NCBI RefSeq assembly: GCF_014851865.1
Contig: NZ_JACVAM010000001.1
Coordinates: 1,328,309 to 1,392,308, forward strand
DNA: 64,000 bases
Direction of reading: 5' to 3'
Source of the DNA: Pseudomonas sp. PDM16
GTDB lineage: Bacteria; Pseudomonadota; Gammaproteobacteria; Pseudomonadales; Pseudomonadaceae
Position numbers and translations under genes: made by a program. The notes beneath the pieces are model-generated. The model searched no databases. It had not been told where the DNA came from and saw nothing but the letters and a program-made list of their open reading frames with translations. Below, piece after piece: positions 27,901 to 36,058 of this stretch (position 1 is its first letter; every line of letters starts with the position of its first letter).

Positions 27901-29741
27901 TAAGCTTGAAGTTCGGCTAGTTGATTTTTCAATCGCTCAAGCTCCTCGCGGAGCTCTGTGTTTTCTTTTTCTAGTATCTTTGTTCTGGCAGCTTTTTTGT
28001 TTGCGTTGCCCGGTATTGATAGTAGTGTTTCGAGCTCGTCTTTGTAAGGCATTATTGGCTGGTAAAGTTGATGATAGGCTCTGCCAACAGCTCCCCTGTA
28101 AAGCTGCAGTTCTGGGCTTTGGCTTCCCACTAAAAGCGTGTGTTTAGTGGCAATTCCTGGGTATGGATCAATGTATATGATTTTGCTGATGCCAAGCTGG
28201 TAGGCTTTCTTTGAGCAAAGCTCGCAGGGGCTAGCTGTGGTGAAAAGAATTCCATTCCGTAGCTTCATCCCACCGTGCTTTGCAATTTGAAGAAACGCAT
28301 TCTCTTCTGCATGTAGGGAGCGCGTATGTACCTGGTTCTTCTCGCCGTCAATTTCGTTTTGTAAGTCTTTAAAGCAAAATGATAAATTTCGACCATTCAG
28401 TAGATTTGATTTTCTTAAATCATTAAATTTTCCGTGCAGCGTTTCTCTGAATTTACTGTCGTTCCTTTCGTACTCACTATATGCGTATGTATCCTGCCCG
28501 AGCAGTAAGTCTTCAGCGTTTCTGAGCAGGCATGGCACTTGCCCTTGTGGTGTGTTATTCCATCCGACGGACTTGACGGAATATTCTTCGTCAGTTACGG
28601 CTGCACCAACCTGCCTTGATATACAGCCAGAGCTTTGCTTGACCGTATAGGCAATTTGCATACAGCTTTCTAGTGACGTGGGCATAACCAGGCCTGGATG
28701 TTGTATCAAGGAAACATACCAGGCGAGCTGACATTTAAGCTCAACGTTGTTGAATTGCTCTTTTCTGGGGTTGTGTACATGTATGTCGGATATTTCAATG
28801 CACTTCTGTATGTTTTGAGAGATAAATTTGTTGTATCCGATAAGTTTGTTTGGATATTCCTTTTCGTCCAGCTCTTTTATTTGGGATTCGGAGAACTTGT
28901 GTGTGCTGCGAAGATGTGTGAGCCTATTTTCGTTTTCTGTATTTATTGATACTAAGTAAAATCCGGCATATCGCTCTTTGAAGAATATTGCTTCGTATGG
29001 ATTTCTGATGGCATCTATAACTATGAAGCATGATTCATTGTTTTTTCTGGCAGTATGGTGTGCTGCTTTTATTATTTTGTTTATGGTTCGTGGGAAATGG
29101 AAGACTTTTGAGTCGTCAAATTTTGAGCTATTGGCATGGCCGGACGCTCTAATATTGTCTCCGGCTCGCTGATAGATTTTTGTATATGCGTCAAGAGACA
29201 ATTTTTTAAGAGTGTCTCGTATTTTGTTTGAGAAGATCGGCAATCTATTGAAGTAAAGGGCGAAGGCGAAGTCTTGTTTTTCTTCTATTTCTTTGAGTGT
29301 GGTTTCTGGGCTATTAAGATATTTTGATATTTCTATGTGAAATTTGTCGTATTCCTCTTTGATTTCTTTCATGGTCTCGGATACGACAGGTATTTCTCGA
29401 TCTATTACATCTGAAATGAAGCGGCAAAACTCTGGAAAATTCAGTGTGAGGATGTATCTTGTTATCACGGTTCTTACTTGCAGGCATTTGAATGGCTGCC
29501 ACCGATTCCCAATAAATTTTTTGATTATGCGATGCTTTCTAAGCTCATTTTTTGTTATTCCTGCGTAGGCGTTCTCTGGTAGTTCAATAGACGCTCCGCA
29601 AAGAATTTCTGCTGAAGTAGAGCAGCCGGAACCCGTTCTTCCTGTCAAGCCAATGACGACAAATCTTTTATTCTCTTTATAAACGCTTTCAATTGCTCTC
29701 GATGATGGATTTCCTGAGAGCTCTGGCATGTTGTTTTCCAT
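27900..29741 (-). CDS. avcD: AvcD-type antiphage deoxycytidine nucleotide deaminase with P-loop domain
   Basis: A 613-residue two-domain protein. N-terminal P-loop NTPase/kinase-like domain: GRTGSGCST (34-42), a Walker A in which the lysine is replaced by cysteine, and VIDAIRNPYEA near 242. C-terminal deoxycytidylate deaminase domain: SRQVGAAV (375-382), zinc and catalytic motif HAEEN (His477, Glu479) and PCELC (Cys506, Cys509). This architecture is that of AvcD/dCTP-deaminase antiphage proteins, which drain dCTP/dCMP after infection. A charged leucine-rich coiled coil (588-613) ends the protein. The gene is strikingly AT-rich compared with both flanks, indicating transfer. The start could also be the ATG at 29729. 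Phage defence is inferred from family. Confidence 0.88.
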   Translation of the reverse strand: MENNMPELSGNPSSRAIESVYKENKRFVVIGLTGRTGSGCSTSAEILCGASIELPENAYAGITKNELRKHRIIKKFIGNRWQPFKCLQVRTVITRYILTLNFPEFCRFISDVIDREIPVVSETMKEIKEEYDKFHIEISKYLNSPETTLKEIEEKQDFAFALYFNRLPIFSNKIRDTLKKLSLDAYTKIYQRAGDNIRASGHANSSKFDDSKVFHFPRTINKIIKAAHHTARKNNESCFIVIDAIRNPYEAIFFKERYAGFYLVSINTENENRLTHLRSTHKFSESQIKELDEKEYPNKLIGYNKFISQNIQKCIEISDIHVHNPRKEQFNNVELKCQLAWYVSLIQHPGLVMPTSLESCMQIAYTVKQSSGCISRQVGAAVTDEEYSVKSVGWNNTPQGQVPCLLRNAEDLLLGQDTYAYSEYERNDSKFRETLHGKFNDLRKSNLLNGRNLSFCFKDLQNEIDGEKNQVHTRSLHAEENAFLQIAKHGGMKLRNGILFTTASPCELCSKKAYQLGISKIIYIDPYPGIATKHTLLVGSQSPELQLYRGAVGRAYHQLYQPIMPYKDELETLLSIPGNANKKAARTKILEKENTELREELERLKNQLAELQA

Positions 29742-29804
29742 TTATTTATTACCAGTTTTTTTGAGTTGATTGTCGCGAGTGAGAGGTTTTTTGCAGCTAT
29801 GTGT
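29742..29804 (-). promoter_or_regulatory. avcD leader region
   Basis: A short AT-rich leader upstream of avcD, bounded by the repeat block. It contains two A-tracts on the minus strand (about 29754-29762 and 29786-29792). AvcD relatives are held inactive by an upstream RNA (AvcI); no such RNA is recognisable from sequence, and only about 60-100 bp of unique sequence is available. Confidence 0.35.
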
Positions 29805-30075
29805 AGCGCCTTGGCAATGCTTTTCGCCTTTCCGGCGAGTCACTTTCTCTTTGCTTGTGCAAAGAGAAAGTAACCAAAGAGAAAGCACACCCGACATCCG
29901 GGTCTCGCTGCGCGAGACTTCCTTCGTTCCATCATTATTGCTCCAGGGGCCCGCCGCGAAGGGCCATCCCTGGCCCATCGCGGCTCTCGCGGCATCCATG
30001 CCGCTCAACCCCTTACGCAACGATTCCACTCAGCCTCCTGACGGGACTCGGTCCCGGCCCTACCTGTTGGCGCAA
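29805..30075. repeat. Dispersed repeat, left copy of an inverted pair
   Basis: This block carries landmarks shared with 30305-30600 in opposite orientation: a CTTTGCTT/AAAGAAAGTAA-type segment, CATCCGGGTCTCGCTGCG, ATCCATGCCGCTC, TACGCAAC and CTGACGGG in that order. The open frames in it are low-complexity and look fortuitous, so I call it a repeat rather than a gene. Confidence 0.65.
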
Positions 30076-30118
30076 GGGCGGCAGTGTGGTGTTGGCGTTT
30101 GAGTTCGTTTTACCGATG

Positions 30119-30211
30119 GTTCCCACGCTCTGCGTGGGAACCCCTCCTGGGACGCTCTGCGTCCCGCAGACGCGGAGCGTCTGTGGATGCATGCCCACGC
30201 GGAGCGTGGGA
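30119..30211. repeat. Four tandem triloop hairpins
   Basis: Four adjacent perfect hairpins with 3-nt loops: 30119-30141 (10-bp stem, loop TCT), 30149-30165 (7-bp, TCT), 30167-30183 (7-bp, GGA) and 30194-30210 (7-bp, GGA). Arms end in ACGC/GCGT throughout. Such hairpins resemble widespread bacterial small dispersed palindromes of the kind found in Pseudomonas. Confidence 0.78.
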
Positions 30212-30219
30212 ACGATCGA

Positions 30220-30272
30220 GTAGGGCGGGTGAAACCCGCATGGATCGGCTGCGCGGGTTGCATCCGCCCTAC
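30220..30272. repeat. REP/MITE-like element, second family member
   Basis: A 53-bp element with 12-bp terminal repeats GTAGGGCGGGTG and CATCCGCCCTAC (one mismatch) and an inner ACCCGC/GCGGGT pair. It could fold into one long imperfect hairpin. Its ends correspond to those of 25125-25205. Confidence 0.7.
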
Positions 30273-30304
30273 GGCGAGGCATACCGGCAGCTCCGAGCGG
30301 CTTG

Positions 30305-30600
30305 AAACTCAAAACCTGCATGCGCGCAAACTCCCCGTCAGCAGGCCGAGCGGAGGTGTTGCGTAGGGGGACGAGCCGCATGGATGCGGCGAGAGGACTA
30401 GGCGTCCCAGCATAAAGGGCCATGGAGGGTCCTTGTAAGCCGGCCCCCGGAGCGGCACCGGAGGGAGGGAAGTCGAGCGCAGCGAGACCCGGATGCCGGG
30501 GTGTGTTTCTTTGCTTACTCTTCTTTGCACCGGGCGGCGATCCGCAAGCAAAGAAAGTAAGTCGCCCAGCAGGGCGAAACCATGGCGCCAGGCACCTTCA
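30305..30600. repeat. Dispersed repeat, right (inverted) copy
   Basis: The reverse complement of this stretch shows the same ordered landmarks as 29805-30075 (CATCCGGGTCTCGCTGCG, ATCCATGCGGCTC, TACGCAAC, CTGACGGG), with divergence between. The stretch from 30600 to the GNAT start at 30844 holds no recognisable feature. Confidence 0.62.
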
Positions 30601-30843
30601 ACAATGAGCGAGCGCACCGCATGGGGCGGCACCAGAGCAGTCCATTGGCGAGGAATCGTGGCAGCGAAGGCCATGAATGCATCCTTGCAGTTCGATGCCC
30701 CGACCATACTTCGAATGCTGGCCCAACGCCATAGTCTCTGGCTTGGTCAATTTGTCGCGACATTCACTCGACGACCACAGCCGGAAAATCCAGGCATGAT
30801 GCCGCGCTGGTTTCTCTTGCCGCGCACAGACCAAGGACTCCCC

Positions 30844-31302
30844 ATGCCCACGCTCGACTGGCTCCGCAACCACCCCCAACACTGCGCACAACTGGGCGAG
30901 TGGCTCTACCGCCAATTCCCCTACGAGTTCACCGAACAGCCGCTGGCCGACTGGCAGGCCGAGTTCGCTGCCGGGCAACACAATGGCGAGTGGGACATGC
31001 TGATCGCCCAGGAAGACGGCGAGCTGCTCGGGAGTGCCGGGCTGGCACGGGATGACCTGCCGCAACGCCCCGAGCTGGGGCCCTGGCTGGCCTGTGTGTA
31101 CGTGCGCCCGGAGGCACGTGGCCAGGGCCTGGCCGAACAGTTGATCGAGGCGATCTGCACCACCGTCGGGGAGCGTGGCCACGCGCGACTCTACCTGCAC
31201 ACCCATGACCGCGCCGACTATTACGCCAGGCGCGGCTGGACGTTGCTGGAGCGGTTTGAAAGCTGGGGTGCGCCGCAGCACCTGATGGTGCGTGAGCTGT
31301 AG
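30844..31302 (+). CDS. GNAT-family N-acetyltransferase
   Basis: A 152-residue acetyltransferase. The acetyl-CoA binding motif A is VYVRPEARGQGLAEQLIEAI (about 90-109), preceded by the beta-strand pair LLGSAGLARDD and followed by LYLHTHDRADYYARRGWTLL, the usual motif B. The ATG at 30844 has AAGGAC 7 bp upstream. The frame stays open for more than 100 codons upstream but that part runs through repeat sequence. The acetyl acceptor is unknown. Confidence 0.86.
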   Translation: MPTLDWLRNHPQHCAQLGEWLYRQFPYEFTEQPLADWQAEFAAGQHNGEWDMLIAQEDGELLGSAGLARDDLPQRPELGPWLACVYVRPEARGQGLAEQLIEAICTTVGERGHARLYLHTHDRADYYARRGWTLLERFESWGAPQHLMVREL

Positions 31303-31517
31303 GGCCGCTGCCCTGGCAGGCCGAGCGACTTGTGGTGAGACGCTGCTATGCCTCTACCGCTCGTTGGTCGCTACGGGCCGAGGCCCTGTAGCGGGCTGCC
31401 GGCCACTAGGGCGCCCATAGGCCGCCGCTAGGCTCGACCATTCACCGTGACGCTGATGGCAGCCAAACCTCGCCGATCAGCGCTACAACTCGCTATCTCC
31501 GGATTCGAGGAATGCCA

Positions 31518-31955
31518 ATGCAGGCCCCCAGTCAGAAACGCCTGTTCCAACTCTCCAGCCTGGTCGCTCTCGGTGGCTGGGGCGTTCTCATCTTCCTGCC
31601 GGGATGGGCACAGGGGCCCGGCGTGGTGCTGGGCGTGGCGGTGTTGCTGCTCTGCGTGCTCTACGGCATCAGCCTGTACCTGGCCATGACCAGCCGCGGC
31701 GAGCGCAGCATGGGCAAGCCGGGCTTCTTCACCCTGCGAGGGGTGCTGGCACTGTTCAGCAACCCGAAGGCAGTGCTGGCGGGATGGATTCATATCCTGG
31801 CGTTCGACCTGCTGGCCGGTCTGTACATCCAGCAGCAGGGCGTGGCCCAAGGCATCGGCCACCTCTGGCTGGTGCCGTGCTACCTGCTGGCGCTGATGTT
31901 CGGCCCGCTGGGCGTGCTGCTGTTTCTTCTGATCGGTTTCCTGCACAGGCTCTGA
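31518..31955 (+). CDS. ABA4-like (DUF4281) membrane protein
   Basis: A 145-residue integral membrane protein with four predicted helices. The motif NPKAVLAGWIHILAFDLLAG and the C-terminal LVPCYLLALMFGPLGVLLFL are characteristic of the ABA4/DUF4281 family, named from a plant neoxanthin synthase-related protein; bacterial roles are unknown. Of two close ATGs, 31518 has GAGG at 7 bp and is preferred to 31512. Confidence 0.82.
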   Translation: MQAPSQKRLFQLSSLVALGGWGVLIFLPGWAQGPGVVLGVAVLLLCVLYGISLYLAMTSRGERSMGKPGFFTLRGVLALFSNPKAVLAGWIHILAFDLLAGLYIQQQGVAQGIGHLWLVPCYLLALMFGPLGVLLFLLIGFLHRL

Positions 31956-32033
31956 GCCGCCGTGGCGAATCCGGCCGCCGCTGTTGGGCGCCACCCTCGA
32001 TCACCTTCGCTATCGCATCCGCGATGCGGGTTA

Positions 32034-32399
32034 GCGCAGGCTCAGCACGCTGCGCTCCGGCTTTTCCGGGTCGTAGTACACCTTTACTTTCTTCCGCGCC
32101 GGATACTGGGCCAACTCGTTCTTGGCGGTTCCCTCCGTGCGGTATCGATTCGGGCGGATGCGTAGGCGGTTACTGCTGTAGTGGGTTCCGTTCGCTGAGT
32201 ACGAATACAGGACGCGCACCTCATGCACCTGATCACGGCCGCCGAATTTGGTCGAGGTTTCGAGGGTGCTGAAGATGTGGGATTCGATGATGACCCCCTG
32301 GGTAGTGGGCCAGTCCCTCGAGTCGTCCATCTCCATCGCCTGCTGGATGCCGAAATACATCACCACGGCGAAGACCGCCGCATACAGCAGGTACTTCAT
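32034..32399 (-). CDS. DUF3592-like membrane-anchored protein
   Basis: A protein of about 122 residues starting MKYLLYAAVFAVVMYFGIQQ, a single N-terminal membrane anchor. A beta-rich domain follows with the DUF3592 pattern (GVIIESHIFS, VLYSYSANGTHYSSNRLRI, KKVKVYYDPEKPERSVL). The start at 32399 is chosen because the hydrophobic anchor begins there. The frame opens to 32462, and neither start has a clear ribosome-binding site. The stop is near 32031-32036. Function unknown. Confidence 0.72.
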
Positions 32400-32619
32400 T
32401 GGTTGTGCCACAACAGAAGCAGAGGGGGCATGGTTTCCATCCTTGGATCGGGCGCGACGCATCGGGACGGCGAAGCTAACTCAGTGCTCGGGCACGGCAC
32501 AAGGCTGTAGTGCACGATGCCTATGGGCTGAATTTACCGAGGCTCTTTCCCTATACTCAGGCTTTATGGCCCATGGCCACTGCCTGGGCCGTTGAGGCCC
32601 GCCGCCAGGATCACGAGCA

Positions 32620-34437
32620 ATGTTGTGGATTCGCTGTCTGCTGTGCCTGTTGATGCTTTCCGTCCCCGGAGCCTCGTTGCTCGCGGCGTCCGTTGTACTG
32701 GGGCCAGGCAGCAGCGGCCAGGGCCTGAATGGCCAGGTCGATCTGCTGGAGGACCCTTCCGGAAAGCTGGGTATCGCGGACTTGCAGCGCGCGGATGTGC
32801 AGGCCGGTTTCCGTCCGGCCGATGGGCGCGAGAGCGCCGGGCGCTCCCCCAGTGCCTGGTGGCTGCGCGTCACTCTGCAGAAGGGGACCGACGCACCTGC
32901 GCGCTGGTGGCTGGAGCTGGGCGGCATGCTGGTGCTCGATGCACGGTTGTATCTGCCGGACGGCCAGGATGGCTGGATCGAGCGGGTCAGTGGCGAGCGT
33001 GTGCCGTTCGCCGAGGGGCGTGACTATCCGTATCGGCGCGGCCTGTTCGAGTTGCCGGAGCTGGGTGACCAGCCGCTGACGATCTATGTGCGCAGCTACG
33101 ATCCGGCGGGCAATCTCTTCCCCCTGCGCATCTGGCAGCTCGGCGACCTGCAGTTGATGAGCGGTGAGGAGAACTTCACCTACGGCCTGATCTACGGCGT
33201 GGTGCTGGCGCTGCTGCTGTACAACCTGTTCATCCTCTTCAGCCTGCGCGACCGGGCTTACTTCTGGTACGTGCTGACCACGGGTTGTTCGCTGCTGATG
33301 ATGCTGGCCATGTCCGGGCATGCGCAGCAGTACCTCTGGCCGAATATCGCCACGCCGGTCTGGCTGGATCGCATGACGATGCCGTCGCTGTGGAGCGTGT
33401 TGCTGATGCGCTTCACCATTGCCCTGCTGTCGCGCCCCGGTGGTTCGCCCTGGCCGACGCGGGTGCTCAACGTGGTGTGTGGGCTGTACGGCGTCGCCAT
33501 CCTGATCAATGCCCTGGGCATGCGCCATGAGGCGTCTCTGCTGATTGCCCTGCTGCCGGTACTGACCATGCCGATCGCACTGGGCTGGGCGGCCTTGCGT
33601 AGCTGGCAGGGCTTCGTGCCGGCGCGCTTTTACCTGATCGGTTACGGCTTCGTGCTGGTCAGTGCGGTGATTCTGCTGTTGCGTGCCGGCGGGGTGATTC
33701 CTCCGCTGCCACTGATCGGCTACTTCTTCCCTCTGGCCGTATCGCTGGAGGCCATCCTGTTCTCCTTTGCCCTGGCCTATCGCATCCAGATGCTGCGCCA
33801 GGAGAAGGCCGTGGCGTTGCGACTTGCCGACCGCGAGAAGAGTGCGCGCCTGGAGCAGATACAGCGCAGCGCCGAGGAGTTGCAGGGCGCGGTGGAGCTG
33901 CGTACTGCCGAGCTCGCGGACGCCAACCGCCAGCTGCAGCATGCGGCCTTCCATGATTCGCTGACCGAGCTGCCGAACCGTCGCTACCTGCTGGAGCGCC
34001 TGGATGCGGCGATGGCGGACAGCCTTCGGCGTGGCGAATCGCTGGCTCTGCTGTTGCTGGACCTGGATCACTTCAAGCCGATCAACGACCAGCATGGGCA
34101 CGATGCTGGCGATTTCGTCCTGCGCGCGCTGGGGCAACGCCTGCAGGCGCACCTGCGGCGCGGGGATTTCGCGGCGCGCCTGGGCGGGGACGAGTTCGCC
34201 GTGCTGGTGACGGGGCCGGGGGTGAAGAGCGAGCTGCCGCAGATCGTGGAGCGCCTGCTGCAGGCGCTGAACCAACCGGTGGAATATGGCGGTGTGTCGC
34301 TGCTGGTGGGCGTGAGCATCGGCACGGCCCGTTTCCCGGACGATGCCGACCAGCTGACCGAGTTGTACAAGGCCGCCGATTCGGCTTTGTACCAGGCCAA
34401 GCAGCTGGGGCGCGGCACATACGTGATCATGCAGTAG
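32620..34437 (+). CDS. 7TMR-DISM diguanylate cyclase
   Basis: A 605-residue membrane protein. It has a signal peptide, a periplasmic 7TMR-DISM extracellular beta domain (about 25-180), seven transmembrane helices (about 190-395), a short coiled coil and a C-terminal GGDEF domain. The active site is intact (GGDEF, 522-526). The inhibitory I-site RRGD (513-516) sits five residues before it, so the enzyme should make c-di-GMP with product inhibition. The DISM domain suggests sensing of a carbohydrate-like or envelope ligand. Followed by a hairpin. Confidence 0.93.
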   Translation: MLWIRCLLCLLMLSVPGASLLAASVVLGPGSSGQGLNGQVDLLEDPSGKLGIADLQRADVQAGFRPADGRESAGRSPSAWWLRVTLQKGTDAPARWWLELGGMLVLDARLYLPDGQDGWIERVSGERVPFAEGRDYPYRRGLFELPELGDQPLTIYVRSYDPAGNLFPLRIWQLGDLQLMSGEENFTYGLIYGVVLALLLYNLFILFSLRDRAYFWYVLTTGCSLLMMLAMSGHAQQYLWPNIATPVWLDRMTMPSLWSVLLMRFTIALLSRPGGSPWPTRVLNVVCGLYGVAILINALGMRHEASLLIALLPVLTMPIALGWAALRSWQGFVPARFYLIGYGFVLVSAVILLLRAGGVIPPLPLIGYFFPLAVSLEAILFSFALAYRIQMLRQEKAVALRLADREKSARLEQIQRSAEELQGAVELRTAELADANRQLQHAAFHDSLTELPNRRYLLERLDAAMADSLRRGESLALLLLDLDHFKPINDQHGHDAGDFVLRALGQRLQAHLRRGDFAARLGGDEFAVLVTGPGVKSELPQIVERLLQALNQPVEYGGVSLLVGVSIGTARFPDDADQLTELYKAADSALYQAKQLGRGTYVIMQ

Positions 34438-34463
34438 CGATAGAAGGCGCGTCTCCGAATGAA

Positions 34464-34487
34464 GAAGCCCCGCATCAGCGGGGCTTC
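34464..34487. terminator. Hairpin between convergent genes
   Basis: A perfect 10-bp stem (34464-34473 with 34478-34487) has a 4-nt loop but no strong T-run, so it is a weak terminator for both convergent genes. Confidence 0.6.
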
Positions 34488-34490
34488 GAC

Positions 34491-34838
34491 TTACCAGCGA
34501 TAGTCATGGTGACGGTGGCGCGGGTGATGCCGCCAGGGCTTGTGGCGCGGCGGCGGTGCCGGCACGTAGTACACCGGGCCAGGGGTGTAGTAGACGGGCG
34601 GCGGCTGGTAGTAGACGGGACGGGGTTGGTAGTAGACCACCTGCGGCGGCGGAGCCTGGTAGACCGGAGCGGGCTCGTAGGCGCGGCCGGGGCGCTGGCT
34701 GGCCAGTACGCCGCCGATGATGGCACCGACCGCGACACCCGCGGCCACATCGCCGCCGTCCGCTGCTTGTGCCTGCTGCTCGCCGACCAGCGCGAGGCTG
34801 GCGATCAGGCCGGTGATGAGGGGGATGCGCGAAAGCAT
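34491..34838 (-). CDS. Exported Pro/Tyr-rich glycine-zipper protein
   Basis: A 115-residue protein. It has a signal peptide (MLSRIPLITGLIASLALVGE, cleavage near AQAA), a glycine-zipper helix (GGDVAAGVAVGAIIGGVLA), a repeated YYQPxPVYY/PGPVYYVP segment and a His/Arg-rich tail. The ATG at 34838 is preceded by AGGAGT; the upstream open frame lacks a site. It is probably an envelope or cell-surface protein. No catalytic motif is seen. Confidence 0.75.
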   Translation of the reverse strand: MLSRIPLITGLIASLALVGEQQAQAADGGDVAAGVAVGAIIGGVLASQRPGRAYEPAPVYQAPPPQVVYYQPRPVYYQPPPVYYTPGPVYYVPAPPPRHKPWRHHPRHRHHDYRW

Positions 34839-35001
34839 GGTCGAGACTCCTGTGGGGGAACCGGTTCTCCGGTCAATGTCTTCGACTGCCAGGCGAGACG
34901 GGCATTTCAAGGGGCAGTGTAAAACCTGTGTAAACGCGTGACCGTGTGTCCGATTGACGTCTGTGTTAGGTTGCGCCCCCGCCAATTCAAGGAGTGAAAA
35001 C

Positions 35002-35925
35002 ATGGCTCGTCTTAGCCGCCTGTCCACCGCCATTCTGCTCGGCCTCTGCGTATCCGCCTGGGTGCCTGTGAGCCAGGCCTATGACAGGATTCAGCCGCCG
35101 GTGAATCGAGCCGCGCAGTCGTTGCCTGACATGCGCGGCCAGGCACATGTGGGCAACCTGGCGGCTTCGGCGCGGACCTCGCCGGCGCTGGAGGCGTCGC
35201 TGCGCGACTACGCACAGCTGGCTCGGCGCGGCGAGCAGATCCGCCGACTAGACGAGGTGGTGAGTGCCTGGGCGGCCACCGCGACCTACCAGCCCTCGAC
35301 TCAACTGCTGGCCGAACGCGCGGGTGTCTCCTATCGGCAGGGCCAGGCCGATGATGAGAAGGCGCTCGCTGCCCGCGAGATCGTGCACCGTATCGAGGTG
35401 CTGGAGGCCTTCACCGGCAAGTCGTTCTTCTCGTTCGTGTCCAGCGAGCCCCGTGCCGATGGTGGGCAGGTGCTCAACTACAAGGCAGGTGCCATCTCGC
35501 AGCGTATCGAACTGGCACCGGGTGAGGCATTGCAGGATGTGCAGCTGGTCATTTCGCCCAACCAGCGGCGGCTGCTGGACAACTCCTACTATGCGCTGAC
35601 CGGTTCGCTGTATTGGGGCACTCTGCTTCAGGCGCGCCTGGAGCCCTATCTGCGGACCATCGACATGTCGATACCGTCGTCCGGGAAGCTGGACACCCGC
35701 GGCATGGTGGCGGCGTTCGAGAAGCAGGCCCAGGTCGATCCGGTCAAGGCACTGGGTGACCTGCAGGATCTGCTGGCGGTGGCGCCCAAATCGTTCACCG
35801 ACGGTACGGGCCTGGTCGAGCTGCGTGATCGGCTGGCAACCGAGGTGCCGGTCGAACATACCGACGACTATGTCGCCGATTTCGGGCCGGACGTCAGTAA
35901 GCTGATTCCGCGCAGCAAGTCCTGA
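35002..35925 (+). CDS. Exported hypothetical protein
   Basis: A 307-residue protein with a signal peptide (MARLSRLSTAILLGLCVSAW, cleavage near SQAYD). The mature part is mostly helical with no recognised domain; a central beta section (ELAPGEALQDVQLVISPNQR) is visible. GGAG lies 8 bp before the ATG at 35002. It is followed 133 bp later by a lipoprotein gene in the same direction, but co-transcription is uncertain. I do not recognise the family. Confidence 0.72.
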   Translation: MARLSRLSTAILLGLCVSAWVPVSQAYDRIQPPVNRAAQSLPDMRGQAHVGNLAASARTSPALEASLRDYAQLARRGEQIRRLDEVVSAWAATATYQPSTQLLAERAGVSYRQGQADDEKALAAREIVHRIEVLEAFTGKSFFSFVSSEPRADGGQVLNYKAGAISQRIELAPGEALQDVQLVISPNQRRLLDNSYYALTGSLYWGTLLQARLEPYLRTIDMSIPSSGKLDTRGMVAAFEKQAQVDPVKALGDLQDLLAVAPKSFTDGTGLVELRDRLATEVPVEHTDDYVADFGPDVSKLIPRSKS

Positions 35926-36058
35926 GGCCGCTGAAGGCTGCCTTCCGAAATCGCCATCGATTGCCCCTTCGGAGGCATGGCTCACGGTGAGCCCTGGGCT
36001 TTTGCGCTTTACTGCATGCCGATAGGTCTGTCAGTAGACGCAGGAGCGAGGCCAGCCG

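Noticed and set aside
29770..30423. Several short ORFs in the repeat block after avcD
   Set aside because: They run across palindromes and dispersed repeats, lack ribosome-binding sites and encode low-complexity arginine/proline-rich peptides.
27900..30600. Prophage or integrative element around avcD
   Set aside because: No integrase, tRNA target, direct-repeat attachment sites or phage structural genes are visible; only a single foreign-looking gene and repeats.
30493..30843. Long N-terminal extension of the GNAT protein
   Set aside because: The extension crosses the dispersed repeat, lacks family similarity, and the ATG at 30844 has a proper ribosome-binding site and the GNAT N-terminus.
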